A stretch of 64,000 nt of DNA from Pseudomonadota bacterium (GTDB lineage Bacteria; Desulfobacterota; Binatia; UBA9968), in NCBI GenBank assembly GCA_021324155.1, contig JAJPJQ010000031.1, positions 1 through 64,000 of the forward strand, written 5' to 3'. Positions within the stretch are counted from its first letter, which is position 1. Each line of letters begins with the position of its first letter. A model generated the notes under the pieces. It was not told where the DNA came from and searched no databases. It worked only from the letters and a program-made list of their open reading frames with translations. The position numbers were made by a program, and so were the translations under genes. Shown here one piece after another: positions 18,337 through 27,189 of the stretch.

Positions 18337-19095
18337 GATCGCGAAGATCCTCAGCGGCGCGCCCGTGCCGCCTTCGATCTTCATCGGCGCGGCGTAGATC
18401 ATCGCGCCTTTGGCCGGAAGCTTGTCCAGGTTGGCGACGTTCTCGAAGATCGGCACATTCGCGCCGCCGAAGACCTGGTGCACGATGAAGTCGCGCGACG
18501 CGCCGTAGTCGATGCTCGCCGTGTCGATGCCCGCCGCGGCTATCTTGCGCTCCTTCACGAGAAATTCCGCGGCTTCTTTCGAATAGCCCGGGAAGCGGAG
18601 ATTGTCGGTATCGCCTGCTTTGTCGCTGCCGAAATACTGTTGGCGGTCTTTCCAGAATTTTCCCCAGCCGGTGTACATGAGCACGATCGTTCCCGGCGCG
18701 ATGCGCCCGTAGCGCTTTTCCCAGGTCTGCAGATCGGTTACCTGCAAGCGATAGTCGCGGCTCGCCTTGGCCTTGCCGCTTACGTCAACGACGATTCCCG
18801 GACCGATCGTCTTCGACAGCGGCACCTGATCGACCTTCCATTTGCCTTGAGCGAAATGAAACGGCGCGTCCATGTGCGTGCCGACGTGCTCGGCCGAGCT
18901 GTAATCGTACGCAGCGTACCAATGGCCGCCCGTCATGCCTTCGGTGTGCTTTTCGAGCTTGAAGCCGTGCGCGGTCGGCCAGTGCTGCGTCGCTTCGTTG
19001 AAGGGATAGGTCATATCGACGAGCTTTTTCTCGTCGACGGCGAGCGCAGCCGACGCATAGAGTGACATCAGCAGAACAAAAAGCGCCGTTTTCAT
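18328..19095 (-). CDS. secreted cyclase-family (kynurenine formamidase/isatin hydrolase-like) metal-dependent hydrolase
   Basis: 255 residues with a signal peptide (ALFVLLMSLYASAALA), so probably periplasmic. The metal-binding signature HVGTHMDAPFHF (about 89-100) is that of the PF04199 cyclase family (isatin hydrolase, kynurenine formamidase), usually a Mn- or Zn-dependent amide or lactam hydrolase. It is the last gene of the leftward run, and its ATG overlaps the stop of the TPR lipoprotein gene. The context with a Mo-hydroxylase suggests hydrolysis of an oxidised heterocycle or amide; the exact substrate is unknown. Confidence 0.85.
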   Translation of the reverse strand: MKTALFVLLMSLYASAALAVDEKKLVDMTYPFNEATQHWPTAHGFKLEKHTEGMTGGHWYAAYDYSSAEHVGTHMDAPFHFAQGKWKVDQVPLSKTIGPGIVVDVSGKAKASRDYRLQVTDLQTWEKRYGRIAPGTIVLMYTGWGKFWKDRQQYFGSDKAGDTDNLRFPGYSKEAAEFLVKERKIAAAGIDTASIDYGASRDFIVHQVFGGANVPIFENVANLDKLPAKGAMIYAAPMKIEGGTGAPLRIFAILP

Positions 19096-19514
19096 GGTCC
19101 ACCCTGCCCCGGCGCCAATCTCTCCAGCTCCTGTCTTGCGCCGCCGAATTGCGGATTGATGTTCAGCGCGGCCTCGAATTCCTGCCGCGCCTCTTCTCGT
19201 CTGCCGAGCCCGGCGAGAATACGTCCGAGCTCATAGTGCGCGACATCGTCGCTCGGGCAGAGCGCGAGTCCTTCGCGATAAAACGACTCGGCCTCGCGGG
19301 GATTCTTCGCCGCCTGCGCCTGCTCGAAGCTGCGGAACGCGCGGCGGCAGGCACGCTGCTTTTCTTGCTCGGCCAATTCTTTACGCATGCGGTCGATATC
19401 CTCTTCCTGTTGACGGATGATCTCGGCATTGCGACGGATATTCTCGTCTTCGCAGGAGAGCAGTAACAAGCCGAGTAGAGAAACCAGACAAGCGTAAACG
19501 AACCGTCCGCTCAT
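19092..19514 (-). CDS. TPR-containing lipoprotein
   Basis: 140 residues. The lipobox LLLSC ends a clear lipoprotein signal peptide. A charged coiled coil (about 25-55, RRNAEIIRQQEEDIDRMRKE) leads into about two TPR units (FYREGLALCPSDDVAHYELG and ARQEFEAALNINPQ). It is probably an envelope-anchored scaffold. It overlaps both neighbours by four bases (Mo-hydroxylase large subunit before it, cyclase after it), so it is tightly coupled to them. A TPR lipoprotein embedded in such an operon is not a usual component. Confidence 0.8.
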   Translation of the reverse strand: MSGRFVYACLVSLLGLLLLSCEDENIRRNAEIIRQQEEDIDRMRKELAEQEKQRACRRAFRSFEQAQAAKNPREAESFYREGLALCPSDDVAHYELGRILAGLGRREEARQEFEAALNINPQFGGARQELERLAPGQGGP

Positions 19515-21811
19515 TCGCGTTGGTCGCGTTTTTCTTCCAGCGCGAGAAAAATTTTCTCGGCCTTGATCGGCAAATCTTTCACGCGCACGCCGACCGCGTC
19601 GAAGATCGCGTTGGCGATCGCCGGCGCGACGGGAATGAGCGCGGTCTCGCCGATGCCCTTGGCGCCGAACGGGCCTTCCTTGTGCGGCACCTCGACGAGA
19701 ATGGAATCGATCCGCGGCGTATCGCCGAGGGAGGGGATCACGTAGTCGATGAAGTTCGGGTTGATGAGCTGGCCGTTATCGTAAACCAATTCCTCGAAGA
19801 GCGCCTGCCCGATGCCGGTGATCGACGCGCCGGCGAGCTGCTGGCGGCAGCCGAGCACGCTGATCGCCTTGCCGACGTCGACGGCGGTGACGTAGCGGAG
19901 GAGCTTGAGCTTGCCGGTCTCGCTGTCGACCTCGACCTCCGCGGCCCCCGCGCCGACGAACCAGAACGCGGAGGTCGTCTTCTCGCCGCGCTCGTCGACG
20001 GTTTTCGTTTTGACTTGGCCTTGCCCGACGAGCGTGCCGCCGGGCATGCCGAAGCGCTTATGCATCACCTCTTTATAATCGAGCTGCGATTCCGGCAGGC
20101 GAATTTTCCCCTGCGCGAATCCGATCTGCTCGGGCGGCACGCCGAAGTCGTCGATCACGATCCGCTTGAGCTGATTTTTCAAGTCCTGCGCGGCGAGCTG
20201 CACGGCCTTGCCCATGTGGAAAGTCGAGCGGCTCGACGAGGTCGTGAGATCGTACGGCACGACGTCGGTGTCGACGCCGAGCACCTGGATGCGCTCGCGC
20301 GGGATCTCCAGCTCGCGGCCGGCGATCTCGGCCAGCGTCGTCTCGGAGCCCTGCCCCATCTCGATCGTCCCGGCGTAGACCGACGCGCTGCCGTCCTCGT
20401 TGAGCTTGACGACCGCCGAGGAGATCGACGGCGTGATCGTCGCCTTGATGAGGCATGCGATGCCCTTGCCGCGCTTGATATGCTTGTCCTTCGCCGGCTC
20501 CGGCTTTTCGTCCCAGCCGATCGCGCTCGCGACCTCGGTGAGACACTGCTTGAAGCCGATGCTGGTGAGCCGCTCGCCGGTGACGAAGGTGTCGTTCTCG
20601 TCGTAGCCGTTCTTCAGGCGCAGCTTGAGCGGATCGATCTTCAGCGCGTGCGCGATGATGTCCATCTGCGATTCGTGCGCCCAGGCGGACTGCGAGACGC
20701 CGAAGCCGCGGAACGCGCCGGCCGGCGGCTTGTTCGTGTAGATTGACATGGAGTCGATCTTCAGATGCGGAATGCGATACGGCCCCGCGGCGGTGTAGCC
20801 GGATTTCTTCGCGACGCGCGGGCCGATCTCGGCGTACGCGCCGGTGTCGAGCAGCACCTCGCACTCGCGCGCGACCAGTGTGCCGTCTTTCTTGACCCCG
20901 GTCTTCATGCGGATCACCGCGCCGTGCTTGGTGATCGTGTGAAAGACCTCCTCGCGCGAGAGCACGACGCGCACCGGCCGCCCCGCCTTCATCGCGAGCG
21001 CGACGGTGAGCGGCTCGACCTTGGGATAGACTTTGCCGCCATAGCCGCCGCCGAGATACGGCACGACCACGCGCACGCGCGCGACCGGCAGCTTGAAGAT
21101 ATTCGCGAGCTGCGTGCGCACGACGAAGGGGTTCTGCGTCGTCGCCCAGACAGTGAGGCGCTGGCCCGGCTCGACCTGTGCGATGCAGGCGTGCGGCTCC
21201 AAAAACGCGTGCTGCGCCGCGGGGAGCGTGAACGTGTCCTCAAAGATGTGATCCGATTCGGCGAAGCCTTTCTCGATGTCGCCGCGCCGCAGCTTGAAAT
21301 GGGTGCAAATGTTGGTGCCCTCCACGGGACGAAGCTCCGCGAGATCGGCGAAGCCGGCTTCGGGAACTTTCACGTAATCGTGCACGAGCGTCGCGTTTTT
21401 CTTCAGCGCCTCGTGCACGTCGGTGACCGCGGGCAGCTCTTCGTAATCGATTTCAATGGCCGCGAGCGCTTCTTCGGCCGCTTCCGGCGTCAGCGCCGCG
21501 ACCGCGGCGACCGGGTCGCCGACGTGGCGCACTTTGTCGACGGCCACGATCGTCTGGTCCTTGAAGACCGGACCGTAGTAAGGATCGAGCGCCGGATGGT
21601 CGAGAATGTCGTCGCGCGTGAGCGTCGCGACAACGCCGGAAATTTTCGTGGCCTTCGATGCGTCGATGCGGACGATGCGCGCGTGCGGGTACGGGCTGCG
21701 GAGAATGCGGCCATGGCACAGGCCGGGCAGCTTCATGTCGGCGAGATAAGGCGCGCGGCCTGTGACTTTGGCGAGGTAATCGAGGCGGCGGCTGTTCGTG
21801 CGCTCTTCCAT
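19511..21811 (-). CDS. xanthine dehydrogenase-family molybdopterin-binding large subunit
   Basis: 766 residues, the catalytic Mo-cofactor subunit of a three-gene hydroxylase. The substrate loop reads GAFRGFGVSQ, as in xanthine- or benzoyl-CoA-reductase-like enzymes. It is neither the AYRCSFR of form I CO dehydrogenase nor the AYRGAGR of form II. The catalytic glutamate is in GAKGIGETALIPVAPAIANA near the C-terminus. It lacks a Tat signal, so the enzyme is probably cytoplasmic. It follows the 2Fe-2S subunit by two bases. Expected reaction: water-derived hydroxylation of an N-heterocycle, aldehyde or activated aromatic; substrate unknown. Confidence 0.9.
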   Translation of the reverse strand: MEERTNSRRLDYLAKVTGRAPYLADMKLPGLCHGRILRSPYPHARIVRIDASKATKISGVVATLTRDDILDHPALDPYYGPVFKDQTIVAVDKVRHVGDPVAAVAALTPEAAEEALAAIEIDYEELPAVTDVHEALKKNATLVHDYVKVPEAGFADLAELRPVEGTNICTHFKLRRGDIEKGFAESDHIFEDTFTLPAAQHAFLEPHACIAQVEPGQRLTVWATTQNPFVVRTQLANIFKLPVARVRVVVPYLGGGYGGKVYPKVEPLTVALAMKAGRPVRVVLSREEVFHTITKHGAVIRMKTGVKKDGTLVARECEVLLDTGAYAEIGPRVAKKSGYTAAGPYRIPHLKIDSMSIYTNKPPAGAFRGFGVSQSAWAHESQMDIIAHALKIDPLKLRLKNGYDENDTFVTGERLTSIGFKQCLTEVASAIGWDEKPEPAKDKHIKRGKGIACLIKATITPSISSAVVKLNEDGSASVYAGTIEMGQGSETTLAEIAGRELEIPRERIQVLGVDTDVVPYDLTTSSSRSTFHMGKAVQLAAQDLKNQLKRIVIDDFGVPPEQIGFAQGKIRLPESQLDYKEVMHKRFGMPGGTLVGQGQVKTKTVDERGEKTTSAFWFVGAGAAEVEVDSETGKLKLLRYVTAVDVGKAISVLGCRQQLAGASITGIGQALFEELVYDNGQLINPNFIDYVIPSLGDTPRIDSILVEVPHKEGPFGAKGIGETALIPVAPAIANAIFDAVGVRVKDLPIKAEKIFLALEEKRDQRE

Positions 21812-21813
21812 AA

Positions 21814-22275
21814 TTATAGCCCCGCCGCTTTCTTCACCGCCTGCATGATCTCACCGTAGCAGCCGCAGCGGCAGAAGTTGCCCGCGAGATAGTCGCGGAT
21901 CTGCTCCTCGGTCGGACGCGGGTTCTCGTCGAGCAGCGCCTTGGCCGTGAGCAGAAAACCCGAGGTGCAGTAGCCGCACTGGAGCGCCCCCCAGTCCATG
22001 AAGGCTTCCTGCAGCGGGTGCAGCCTGTCGCCGTTCGCGAGCCCTTCGGTCGTGAGAATTTCCGCGCCGTCCGCGTCGGCGGCGAGGTACGAGCACGCGC
22101 TCACGGGCTTGCCGTTTACCAGCAGCGTGCAGGCGCCGCACACCTGCATCTCGCAGCCGAGCTTCGCCGCGGTGAGTCCCAGTTGATCGCGCACGGTATC
22201 GAGCAGCGTCGCGCGCGTGGAGACTTCCAGCTCGCGCTCCAGTCCGTTTACGCGGAGGTGAATCGGTTTCTTCAT
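21814..22275 (-). CDS. 2Fe-2S small subunit of molybdenum hydroxylase
   Basis: 153 residues, the electron-transfer subunit. The plant-ferredoxin cluster motif (CEMQVCGACTLLVNGKPVSAC) lies at about 40-60. The second, helical-domain cluster has CGYCTSGFLLTAKALL and CRCGCYGEIMQAV. Length and motif order match CoxS/XdhC-type subunits. It overlaps the FAD-subunit stop by four bases. Confidence 0.95.
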   Translation of the reverse strand: MKKPIHLRVNGLERELEVSTRATLLDTVRDQLGLTAAKLGCEMQVCGACTLLVNGKPVSACSYLAADADGAEILTTEGLANGDRLHPLQEAFMDWGALQCGYCTSGFLLTAKALLDENPRPTEEQIRDYLAGNFCRCGCYGEIMQAVKKAAGL

Positions 22276-23147
22276 TTAGCTTGGAGCGCGCGCTCGTGCG
22301 CCGTTTCCGCCGCGCGCCGCACCAGCACGCGCACGATGCCGCGCTTGAATTTCTCCGAACCGCGGAGATCGCTCGTCGGGCTGCATGCCTCGGCGGCAGC
22401 CGACGCCGCCTGCGCGATAATATCCGCAGCGAAACGCTTGCCGGAAAGAATCTCCTCCGCTCGACGCGCGCGCAGCGGCGTCGGCGCGACGCAGCCGAGC
22501 GCGACGCGAACGGTATCTAACGTACCGTCGCTTCCGAGCGTCACGCGCACGCAGACGCCGACGCACGGCTTGTCGACGACCGAGCTGCTGGAGAAGCGGA
22601 TGTACTCGACGCCCGAGCGCGGCGGCAGCGCCGGCACGACGACGTGCGTGAGAATTTCCTCGTCGCCGACGCTCGTATGATAAAAGTCCAAAAATAATTC
22701 CTCGATCGGAATCACGCGGCTGCCCGCCGGGCCGGCGATCGCGACGCGCGCGTCGAGCGTCATGAAGACCTGCGCGAGATCCGTGAGGGGCTCGCCGGAG
22801 GCGAGATTGCCGCCGATCGTGCCGACGTTGCGCACACGGATGTTCGCCACGTCGCGCTCGACGTGCGCGAAGATGGGAAATTTCTCGCGCGCGACTTTCG
22901 AAGTCTCCAGCTCGCGATGCGTCGTGAGCGCGCCGATGACGAGGCCGTCTTTCGCATCGGAGCGAATCCCCTTGAGCTCGCTAATCTTTTTAATGTTGAC
23001 GAGGGCCTTAGGCTGGAGCAACCCCTGGCGCATGACGATGGAGAGATACGCCCCGCCGGCGTAAGGCCGCGCCTCGCCGCGATACTCTTTAAGCAAAGCG
23101 CAGGCTTCTGCAATCGTCTTCGGTTCGAGGTATTCGAAATCTTGCAT
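22272..23147 (-). CDS. FAD-binding medium subunit of molybdenum hydroxylase
   Basis: 291 residues from the ATG at 23147; a TTG 21 bases upstream is an alternative but lies inside a repeat. FAD-binding motifs of the CoxM/XDH-B family are present: PYAGGAYLSIVM (normally AGGT/S-L) at about 30-40, and the second loop TIGGNLASGEPLTDLAQ at about 100. It passes electrons from the 2Fe-2S subunit to an acceptor. It is the first gene of the Mo-hydroxylase trio, separated from the upstream UbiD gene only by a heptad inverted repeat. Confidence 0.92.
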   Translation of the reverse strand: MQDFEYLEPKTIAEACALLKEYRGEARPYAGGAYLSIVMRQGLLQPKALVNIKKISELKGIRSDAKDGLVIGALTTHRELETSKVAREKFPIFAHVERDVANIRVRNVGTIGGNLASGEPLTDLAQVFMTLDARVAIAGPAGSRVIPIEELFLDFYHTSVGDEEILTHVVVPALPPRSGVEYIRFSSSSVVDKPCVGVCVRVTLGSDGTLDTVRVALGCVAPTPLRARRAEEILSGKRFAADIIAQAASAAAEACSPTSDLRGSEKFKRGIVRVLVRRAAETAHERALQAK

Positions 23148-23154
23148 TGAAATA

Positions 23155-23222
23155 AGTTCTGGTTTCAAGTTTCAGGTTTTACGTACGGAATTCGTGAAAC
23201 TTTAAACCTGAAACCGGAAACT
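23155..23222. repeat. heptad-periodic inverted repeat, GTTTCAR type, copy 1
   Basis: The left arm carries GTTTCAA GTTTCAG GTTTTAC in 7-base steps. The right arm carries the complementary GTGAAAC TTTAAAC CTGAAAC CGGAAAC, around a 9-base centre. It fills the gap between the UbiD stop and the FAD-subunit start and reaches the UbiD stop codon. Confidence 0.8.
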
Positions 23223-24567
23223 AAATGTATTTGATTTTCTCCACTCCCGGAATCAGCACCTTCTCGTACTTGGAACGATCCGCCACCGGCACGGTCGCGT
23301 CGATTCCCCAACCGGCGGTCGAGCGCGGCTTGGGCACCGAGGGATCGAGCGTCGAACACGCGAGCCGCGGGATGACGATCAGATCGCGGTCGGGCTGCAT
23401 GCGCGTGCTAAGCGCCCATTCGACCTCGGTCGGGTTGCGGATATCGATGTCGTCGTCGACGACGGTCACCTGCTTGAGGCCGATGCCGAGCGCGAGCAGC
23501 GCGAGAATCAAGTTCCGCGCCTCGTCGTCGTGGCGCTTCTTGATCGAGACGACGACGTGGTGGCGGAAGGTTCCCCCGGGCGTGACGTAGACGTCGCGCA
23601 CTTCGGGGACGATCTTCATCGCCTCGCGATAAATCACCGCCGCGTTGGCGTATTCGATGAGCGTATGATTTTCCGTCACCGGCATGCCGGTGAGAGCGGT
23701 CTGATAGATGGGATTCCTGCGCATCGTGATGGCGGTCACTTTGAGCACCGGTGCGGACTTCGCCTCGCTGTAGCAGCCGGGATATTCGCCGTACGGGCCA
23801 TCGGGAACGCGCTCGCCGGGAATCGTCACGCCTTCGATGACAATCTCGGCCATCGCCGGCACTTCCACGTCGATCGTCTCGCAGCGGACAAGCTGGACGG
23901 GCGCGCCGCGGAGCCCGCCGGCGACGTGATATTCGTCGACGCCGTAGGGCACCTTCGCCTGCGAGCCGATCACAATCGCCGGCTCGACGCCGATCGCGGT
24001 CGCGACCTCGAGGCCGCGCTTTTTCTCCTCGGCCTTCAGGATCATCCGCCCGAGATGATGATCCGGCGGCGCCCACAAAGACAGCCGGTCTTTGCCGAGC
24101 AGCAGCATGCGGTGGATCGAGAGATTGCGCGCGCCGTTATCGGGATCTTTGCCGACCTGCACGCCGATCGTGACATAGGCGCCGACGTCTTTTCCCGCGT
24201 GCGTGACGATCGGCAGCTTATGGAGATCGACGTCCGCGCCGGTCCATTTGATTTCCTTGACCGGCCCAGTCGAGACCGTGGCCGGCGCGATGCGCTTGTC
24301 TTCGAGCGTGAGGTAGCGCTCGAGCAGCTGCTCTTCGGGAACGCCGAGACCGAGCGCAATCAGCTTTCGCGTCGCGAAAAGCCCGCCGAGCACGCGCCAG
24401 CCGGCAAAGCCTTTGACGTTTTCGAAGAGCAGCGCCGGGCCTTCGATGTCGGAGGTCTTGCGGATGCCGGCCGCGATCTCGTATTTCGAATCGACCTCTT
24501 CGGCGACGCGCTTGAGCTGCCCGTGGTCTTCGAGATGGTTGAGGTATCCTCTCAAATCTTCAAACAT
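23221..24567 (-). CDS. UbiD-family prenylated-FMN decarboxylase (paralogue 1)
   Basis: 448 residues. UbiD enzymes use prenylated FMN for reversible decarboxylation of unsaturated or aromatic acids. The start MFEDLRGYLNHLEDHGQLKR is typical. The active-site Arg corresponds to R153 (NLSIHRM). The loop after IVIEG reads VPDGPYGEYPG, giving D256 and E261 at the positions of the usual Glu pair. It lies 54 bases after the LLM monooxygenase and upstream of the Mo-hydroxylase genes in the same direction. No UbiX flavin prenyltransferase gene is in this window, so the cofactor must be supplied from elsewhere. Substrate unknown. Confidence 0.92.
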   Translation of the reverse strand: MFEDLRGYLNHLEDHGQLKRVAEEVDSKYEIAAGIRKTSDIEGPALLFENVKGFAGWRVLGGLFATRKLIALGLGVPEEQLLERYLTLEDKRIAPATVSTGPVKEIKWTGADVDLHKLPIVTHAGKDVGAYVTIGVQVGKDPDNGARNLSIHRMLLLGKDRLSLWAPPDHHLGRMILKAEEKKRGLEVATAIGVEPAIVIGSQAKVPYGVDEYHVAGGLRGAPVQLVRCETIDVEVPAMAEIVIEGVTIPGERVPDGPYGEYPGCYSEAKSAPVLKVTAITMRRNPIYQTALTGMPVTENHTLIEYANAAVIYREAMKIVPEVRDVYVTPGGTFRHHVVVSIKKRHDDEARNLILALLALGIGLKQVTVVDDDIDIRNPTEVEWALSTRMQPDRDLIVIPRLACSTLDPSVPKPRSTAGWGIDATVPVADRSKYEKVLIPGVEKIKYI

Positions 24568-24621
24568 GCGGCTTCCTATCTGCCTGGGACGGCACGAAAT
24601 CTTTTAGCCACGTTTGCATCT

Positions 24622-25605
24622 TCACTGCAACTGTAGGAGCGGCAGGACATCCGCGATAAAACGCTCGATCTGGCCGATTTGATCGCGCGAGGTGAAGCGC
24701 AACACAGGCGTCGTGATGCCCATATCGATCCAGCTCTGGATCATCTCGGCGCAGGCCTCAGGCGGGCCGTGCGCGAGCCAAACTTTGATCAGCTCCTCGG
24801 AGGGGTAACCCGGGCTGTAGTAGTGCCTGAAATAATCCTTCGCTTCGTCATACGCCGCGCGCCGGCCGTCGTTGATATTGACCATGCCGTGGATCGACGT
24901 CTCGAACCGCGACAGATCCTTGCCGACCGCGCGCGACGTCTCCTCGATCGTTTCCCAGCGGCGGCGAAACTCGTCGGGCTCGACGCCCATCGTGATGTAG
25001 CCGTCGGCTAGCATCGCGACGCGCTTCATCGCGTTATCGACGACGGCATCGCCAACGATTTTACGATCCGGGCTCACTGCGATCCAGATCGGACAGAATT
25101 TTTGCGCCGGCTTGGGCACGACGCGGCATTTCTCCAAAGCATAGAACCTACCGGCATGCTCGACTTCGTCTTCGCTCCAGAGCTTGCGCAAGAGCTCGAT
25201 GCCTTCAACCATGCGATCGACGCGCTCACTCCGACGCGCGCCGAACGCGCGCAGCTCCGGATCGTGGCCGCCGCCGATGCAGACTCCCAGCACCGTGCGT
25301 CCTTTGGAAAGCTGATCGAGGCTCGCCCATTGAATCGCGAGCAGCACCGGATGGCGCACCGGAAAGCTCGCCATGCACATGACGCCGAGCCGTACCTTCT
25401 CCGTCCGGGCCGCTGCGGCGCTCAGCATGACGATCGACTCGAGCCGCGGCTTGTGGAGGAGACTGTCGCCGAACCAGACGGATTCGAAAACGCCTGATTT
25501 TTCGGCGAGCACTGCGGCCGCCAGGATCGCGTCGATGTCGGTGAGGCCGAAAAGAACGCCGCGATTCGGCAGGCTGAGACCCAACCTGGTAGGCAGCCGG
25601 CGCAT
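24622..25605 (-). CDS. LLM-class flavin-dependent oxidoreductase (luciferase-like monooxygenase)
   Basis: 327 residues with a TIM-barrel F420- or FMN-dependent luciferase-like fold. The start (LGLSLPNRGVLFG), the SVWFGDSLLHKPRLESIVML segment and TVLGVCIGGGHDPELRAFG are typical of the class. It heads the leftward operon ending with the cyclase, and is divergent from another UbiD gene with a shared palindrome between them. It probably oxygenates or hydride-transfers on a small organic substrate; a flavin reductase gene lies at 35257. Confidence 0.88.
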   Translation of the reverse strand: MRRLPTRLGLSLPNRGVLFGLTDIDAILAAAVLAEKSGVFESVWFGDSLLHKPRLESIVMLSAAAARTEKVRLGVMCMASFPVRHPVLLAIQWASLDQLSKGRTVLGVCIGGGHDPELRAFGARRSERVDRMVEGIELLRKLWSEDEVEHAGRFYALEKCRVVPKPAQKFCPIWIAVSPDRKIVGDAVVDNAMKRVAMLADGYITMGVEPDEFRRRWETIEETSRAVGKDLSRFETSIHGMVNINDGRRAAYDEAKDYFRHYYSPGYPSEELIKVWLAHGPPEACAEMIQSWIDMGITTPVLRFTSRDQIGQIERFIADVLPLLQLQ

Positions 25606-25623
25606 GACGATAACCCGGCATGA

Positions 25624-25652
25624 CTGTTAGAAGATGCGGCCCGGGCTGTCAA
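25624..25652 (-). promoter_or_regulatory. candidate promoter of the LLM/UbiD/Mo-hydroxylase operon
   Basis: On the minus strand, TTGACA (25647-25652) is followed after 17 bases by TAACAG (25624-25629). The -35 box is one arm of the shared palindrome at 25646-25664. Confidence 0.35.
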
Positions 25653-25664
25653 CTGCCTTGACAG
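25646..25664. promoter_or_regulatory. palindromic operator candidate shared by divergent LLM and UbiD operons
   Basis: CTGTCAA, five bases, TTGACAG form a perfect 7-bp inverted repeat. Each arm contains a consensus TTGACA -35 box, one per strand. A dimeric regulator bound here would block both divergent promoters. No regulator gene is adjacent. Confidence 0.45.
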
Positions 25665-25688
25665 ATTCGATTGGCCGCAGGATATAAC
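25658..25688 (+). promoter_or_regulatory. candidate promoter of the UbiD/SBP operon
   Basis: TTGACA (25658-25663) is followed by TATAAC (25683-25688) after 19 bases, or GATATA after 17. The UbiD ATG is at 25711, preceded by AGGAGGT (25699-25705). Confidence 0.5.
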
Positions 25689-25710
25689 GCTTGTTTCCAG
25701 GAGGTACGCC

Positions 25711-27147
25711 ATGGCCAAGGACTTGCGCAGCTACATGGACGAATTATTGGAAAAGCGTCCGCAGGACATCGCCGTCGTCGAGCGCGAAATCGATTCGCGT
25801 TACGAGGCGACGGCGATCGTCGAGAAATTCGAGCGCGAGAACAAATTCCCGCTGGTGTTCTTTAAAAACATCAAGGGCTCGAAATTTCCTCTGATCATCA
25901 ATCTCGGCGCGACCTACGAGCGGCTCGCGCTGGCGCTCGGCTCCGCGACGGTGCCGCAGATGGTCAAAGATCTGGCGACGCGCGAGCATAATCCCCTGGC
26001 CGTCAAAGAGATCGCCGCGAAAGACGCGCCGGTAAAAGAAGTCATCCTGAAAGGCGATCAGGTCGACCTCGACCTGCTGCCGGTCTTGACCCACAACGAA
26101 GGCGACGCCGGCAGCTACATCAATGCGGCGGCGATGATCTGCAAGGAGCGCGGCACCGGCGCGGTAAATGTCGGCATCTATCGCCACCAGAAGCAGGGCA
26201 AGCGCCAGCTGGGCGTCATGATCAATCCCGCCAACCACGGCAACTACGTGCGCGCCGAATACGAGGACCACAACGAGCCGATGGAGGTCGCCCTCGCCAT
26301 CGGCCACCACCCGGCGCTCTTCATGGCGGCGGTGAGCAAGCAGGCCGGCATCGGCCAGGAGCTGGAGGTCGCCGGCGCCTTTATGGGCGAGCCCCTGGAG
26401 GTCGTGCGGGCCGAAACGGTGAGCTTGATGGTTCCGGCGCGGTGCGAGATCGTCATCGAAGGGATCGTGCCGCCGCAAAAGCGCCACTACGAGGGGCCGT
26501 TCGGCGAATGGCCGCACTACTATTACAAGGAAGGCGAGCAGCCCTACATCGAAGTGACGGCGATCACGATGCGGAAAAATCCGATCTACCAGAGCATCCA
26601 CAGCGCGCACTTCGAGCACAACATCATCGGCGCTGCGCCTCGGTTGGGCAGCCTGTTCCGCCGCATTCAGGAAGCCGTGCCGAGCCTCGTCGGCGTCAAT
26701 ATGCCGATGTCCGGCGCGGCGCGCGCGCACTGCTACATCGCGCTCAAGAAGCGCGCCGAGGGCGAGCCCAAGCAGGCGGCGATGGCGGCGATCGTGACCG
26801 ATCCCAACATCAAACACGTGATCGTCGTCGACGACGACATCGACGTCTTCAACGAGACGCAGGTGCTGTGGGCGCTGGCGATGCGCTTTCAGGCCGACCG
26901 CGATCTCGTGGTGATTCCGCACGCGCTCGGCTCGCATCTCAACCCGACCGCATACGGCTACGACCGCCTCACGAAGGGGCCGATGGAAACGAAGCTCATC
27001 TTCGACGCGACCAAGCCGCTGCCGCCGTACGACTTTCCGAAGGAGGCGAAGGCGCCGGCCGAGGTTCTCAAACGCGTCGATCTCGCGCGCGATACGCGTG
27101 GCTACGACCCAGCGAAAGACGACCGGATCATGATCGGACGGTCATAA
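25711..27147 (+). CDS. UbiD-family prenylated-FMN decarboxylase (paralogue 2)
   Basis: 478 residues with all canonical active-site positions: R158 (NVGIYRHQ), then E261 and E266 in EGPFGEWPHYY after the IVIEG strand. A strong AGGAGGT ribosome site precedes the ATG. It is followed 42 bases later by an SBP gene in the same direction, suggesting that the bound solute or its product is the acid handled by this enzyme. It shares a divergent control region with the LLM/UbiD operon on the other strand. Confidence 0.93.
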   Translation: MAKDLRSYMDELLEKRPQDIAVVEREIDSRYEATAIVEKFERENKFPLVFFKNIKGSKFPLIINLGATYERLALALGSATVPQMVKDLATREHNPLAVKEIAAKDAPVKEVILKGDQVDLDLLPVLTHNEGDAGSYINAAAMICKERGTGAVNVGIYRHQKQGKRQLGVMINPANHGNYVRAEYEDHNEPMEVALAIGHHPALFMAAVSKQAGIGQELEVAGAFMGEPLEVVRAETVSLMVPARCEIVIEGIVPPQKRHYEGPFGEWPHYYYKEGEQPYIEVTAITMRKNPIYQSIHSAHFEHNIIGAAPRLGSLFRRIQEAVPSLVGVNMPMSGAARAHCYIALKKRAEGEPKQAAMAAIVTDPNIKHVIVVDDDIDVFNETQVLWALAMRFQADRDLVVIPHALGSHLNPTAYGYDRLTKGPMETKLIFDATKPLPPYDFPKEAKAPAEVLKRVDLARDTRGYDPAKDDRIMIGRS

Positions 27148-27189
27148 AAAATTTCGATCGAACGAAAACGAAGAATCACGGGAGGCACC

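Noticed and set aside
19511-21811. Aerobic CO dehydrogenase large subunit (CoxL)
   Set aside because: The diagnostic AYRCSFR or AYRGAGR loop is absent; GAFRGFG places it with other xanthine-dehydrogenase-family hydroxylases.
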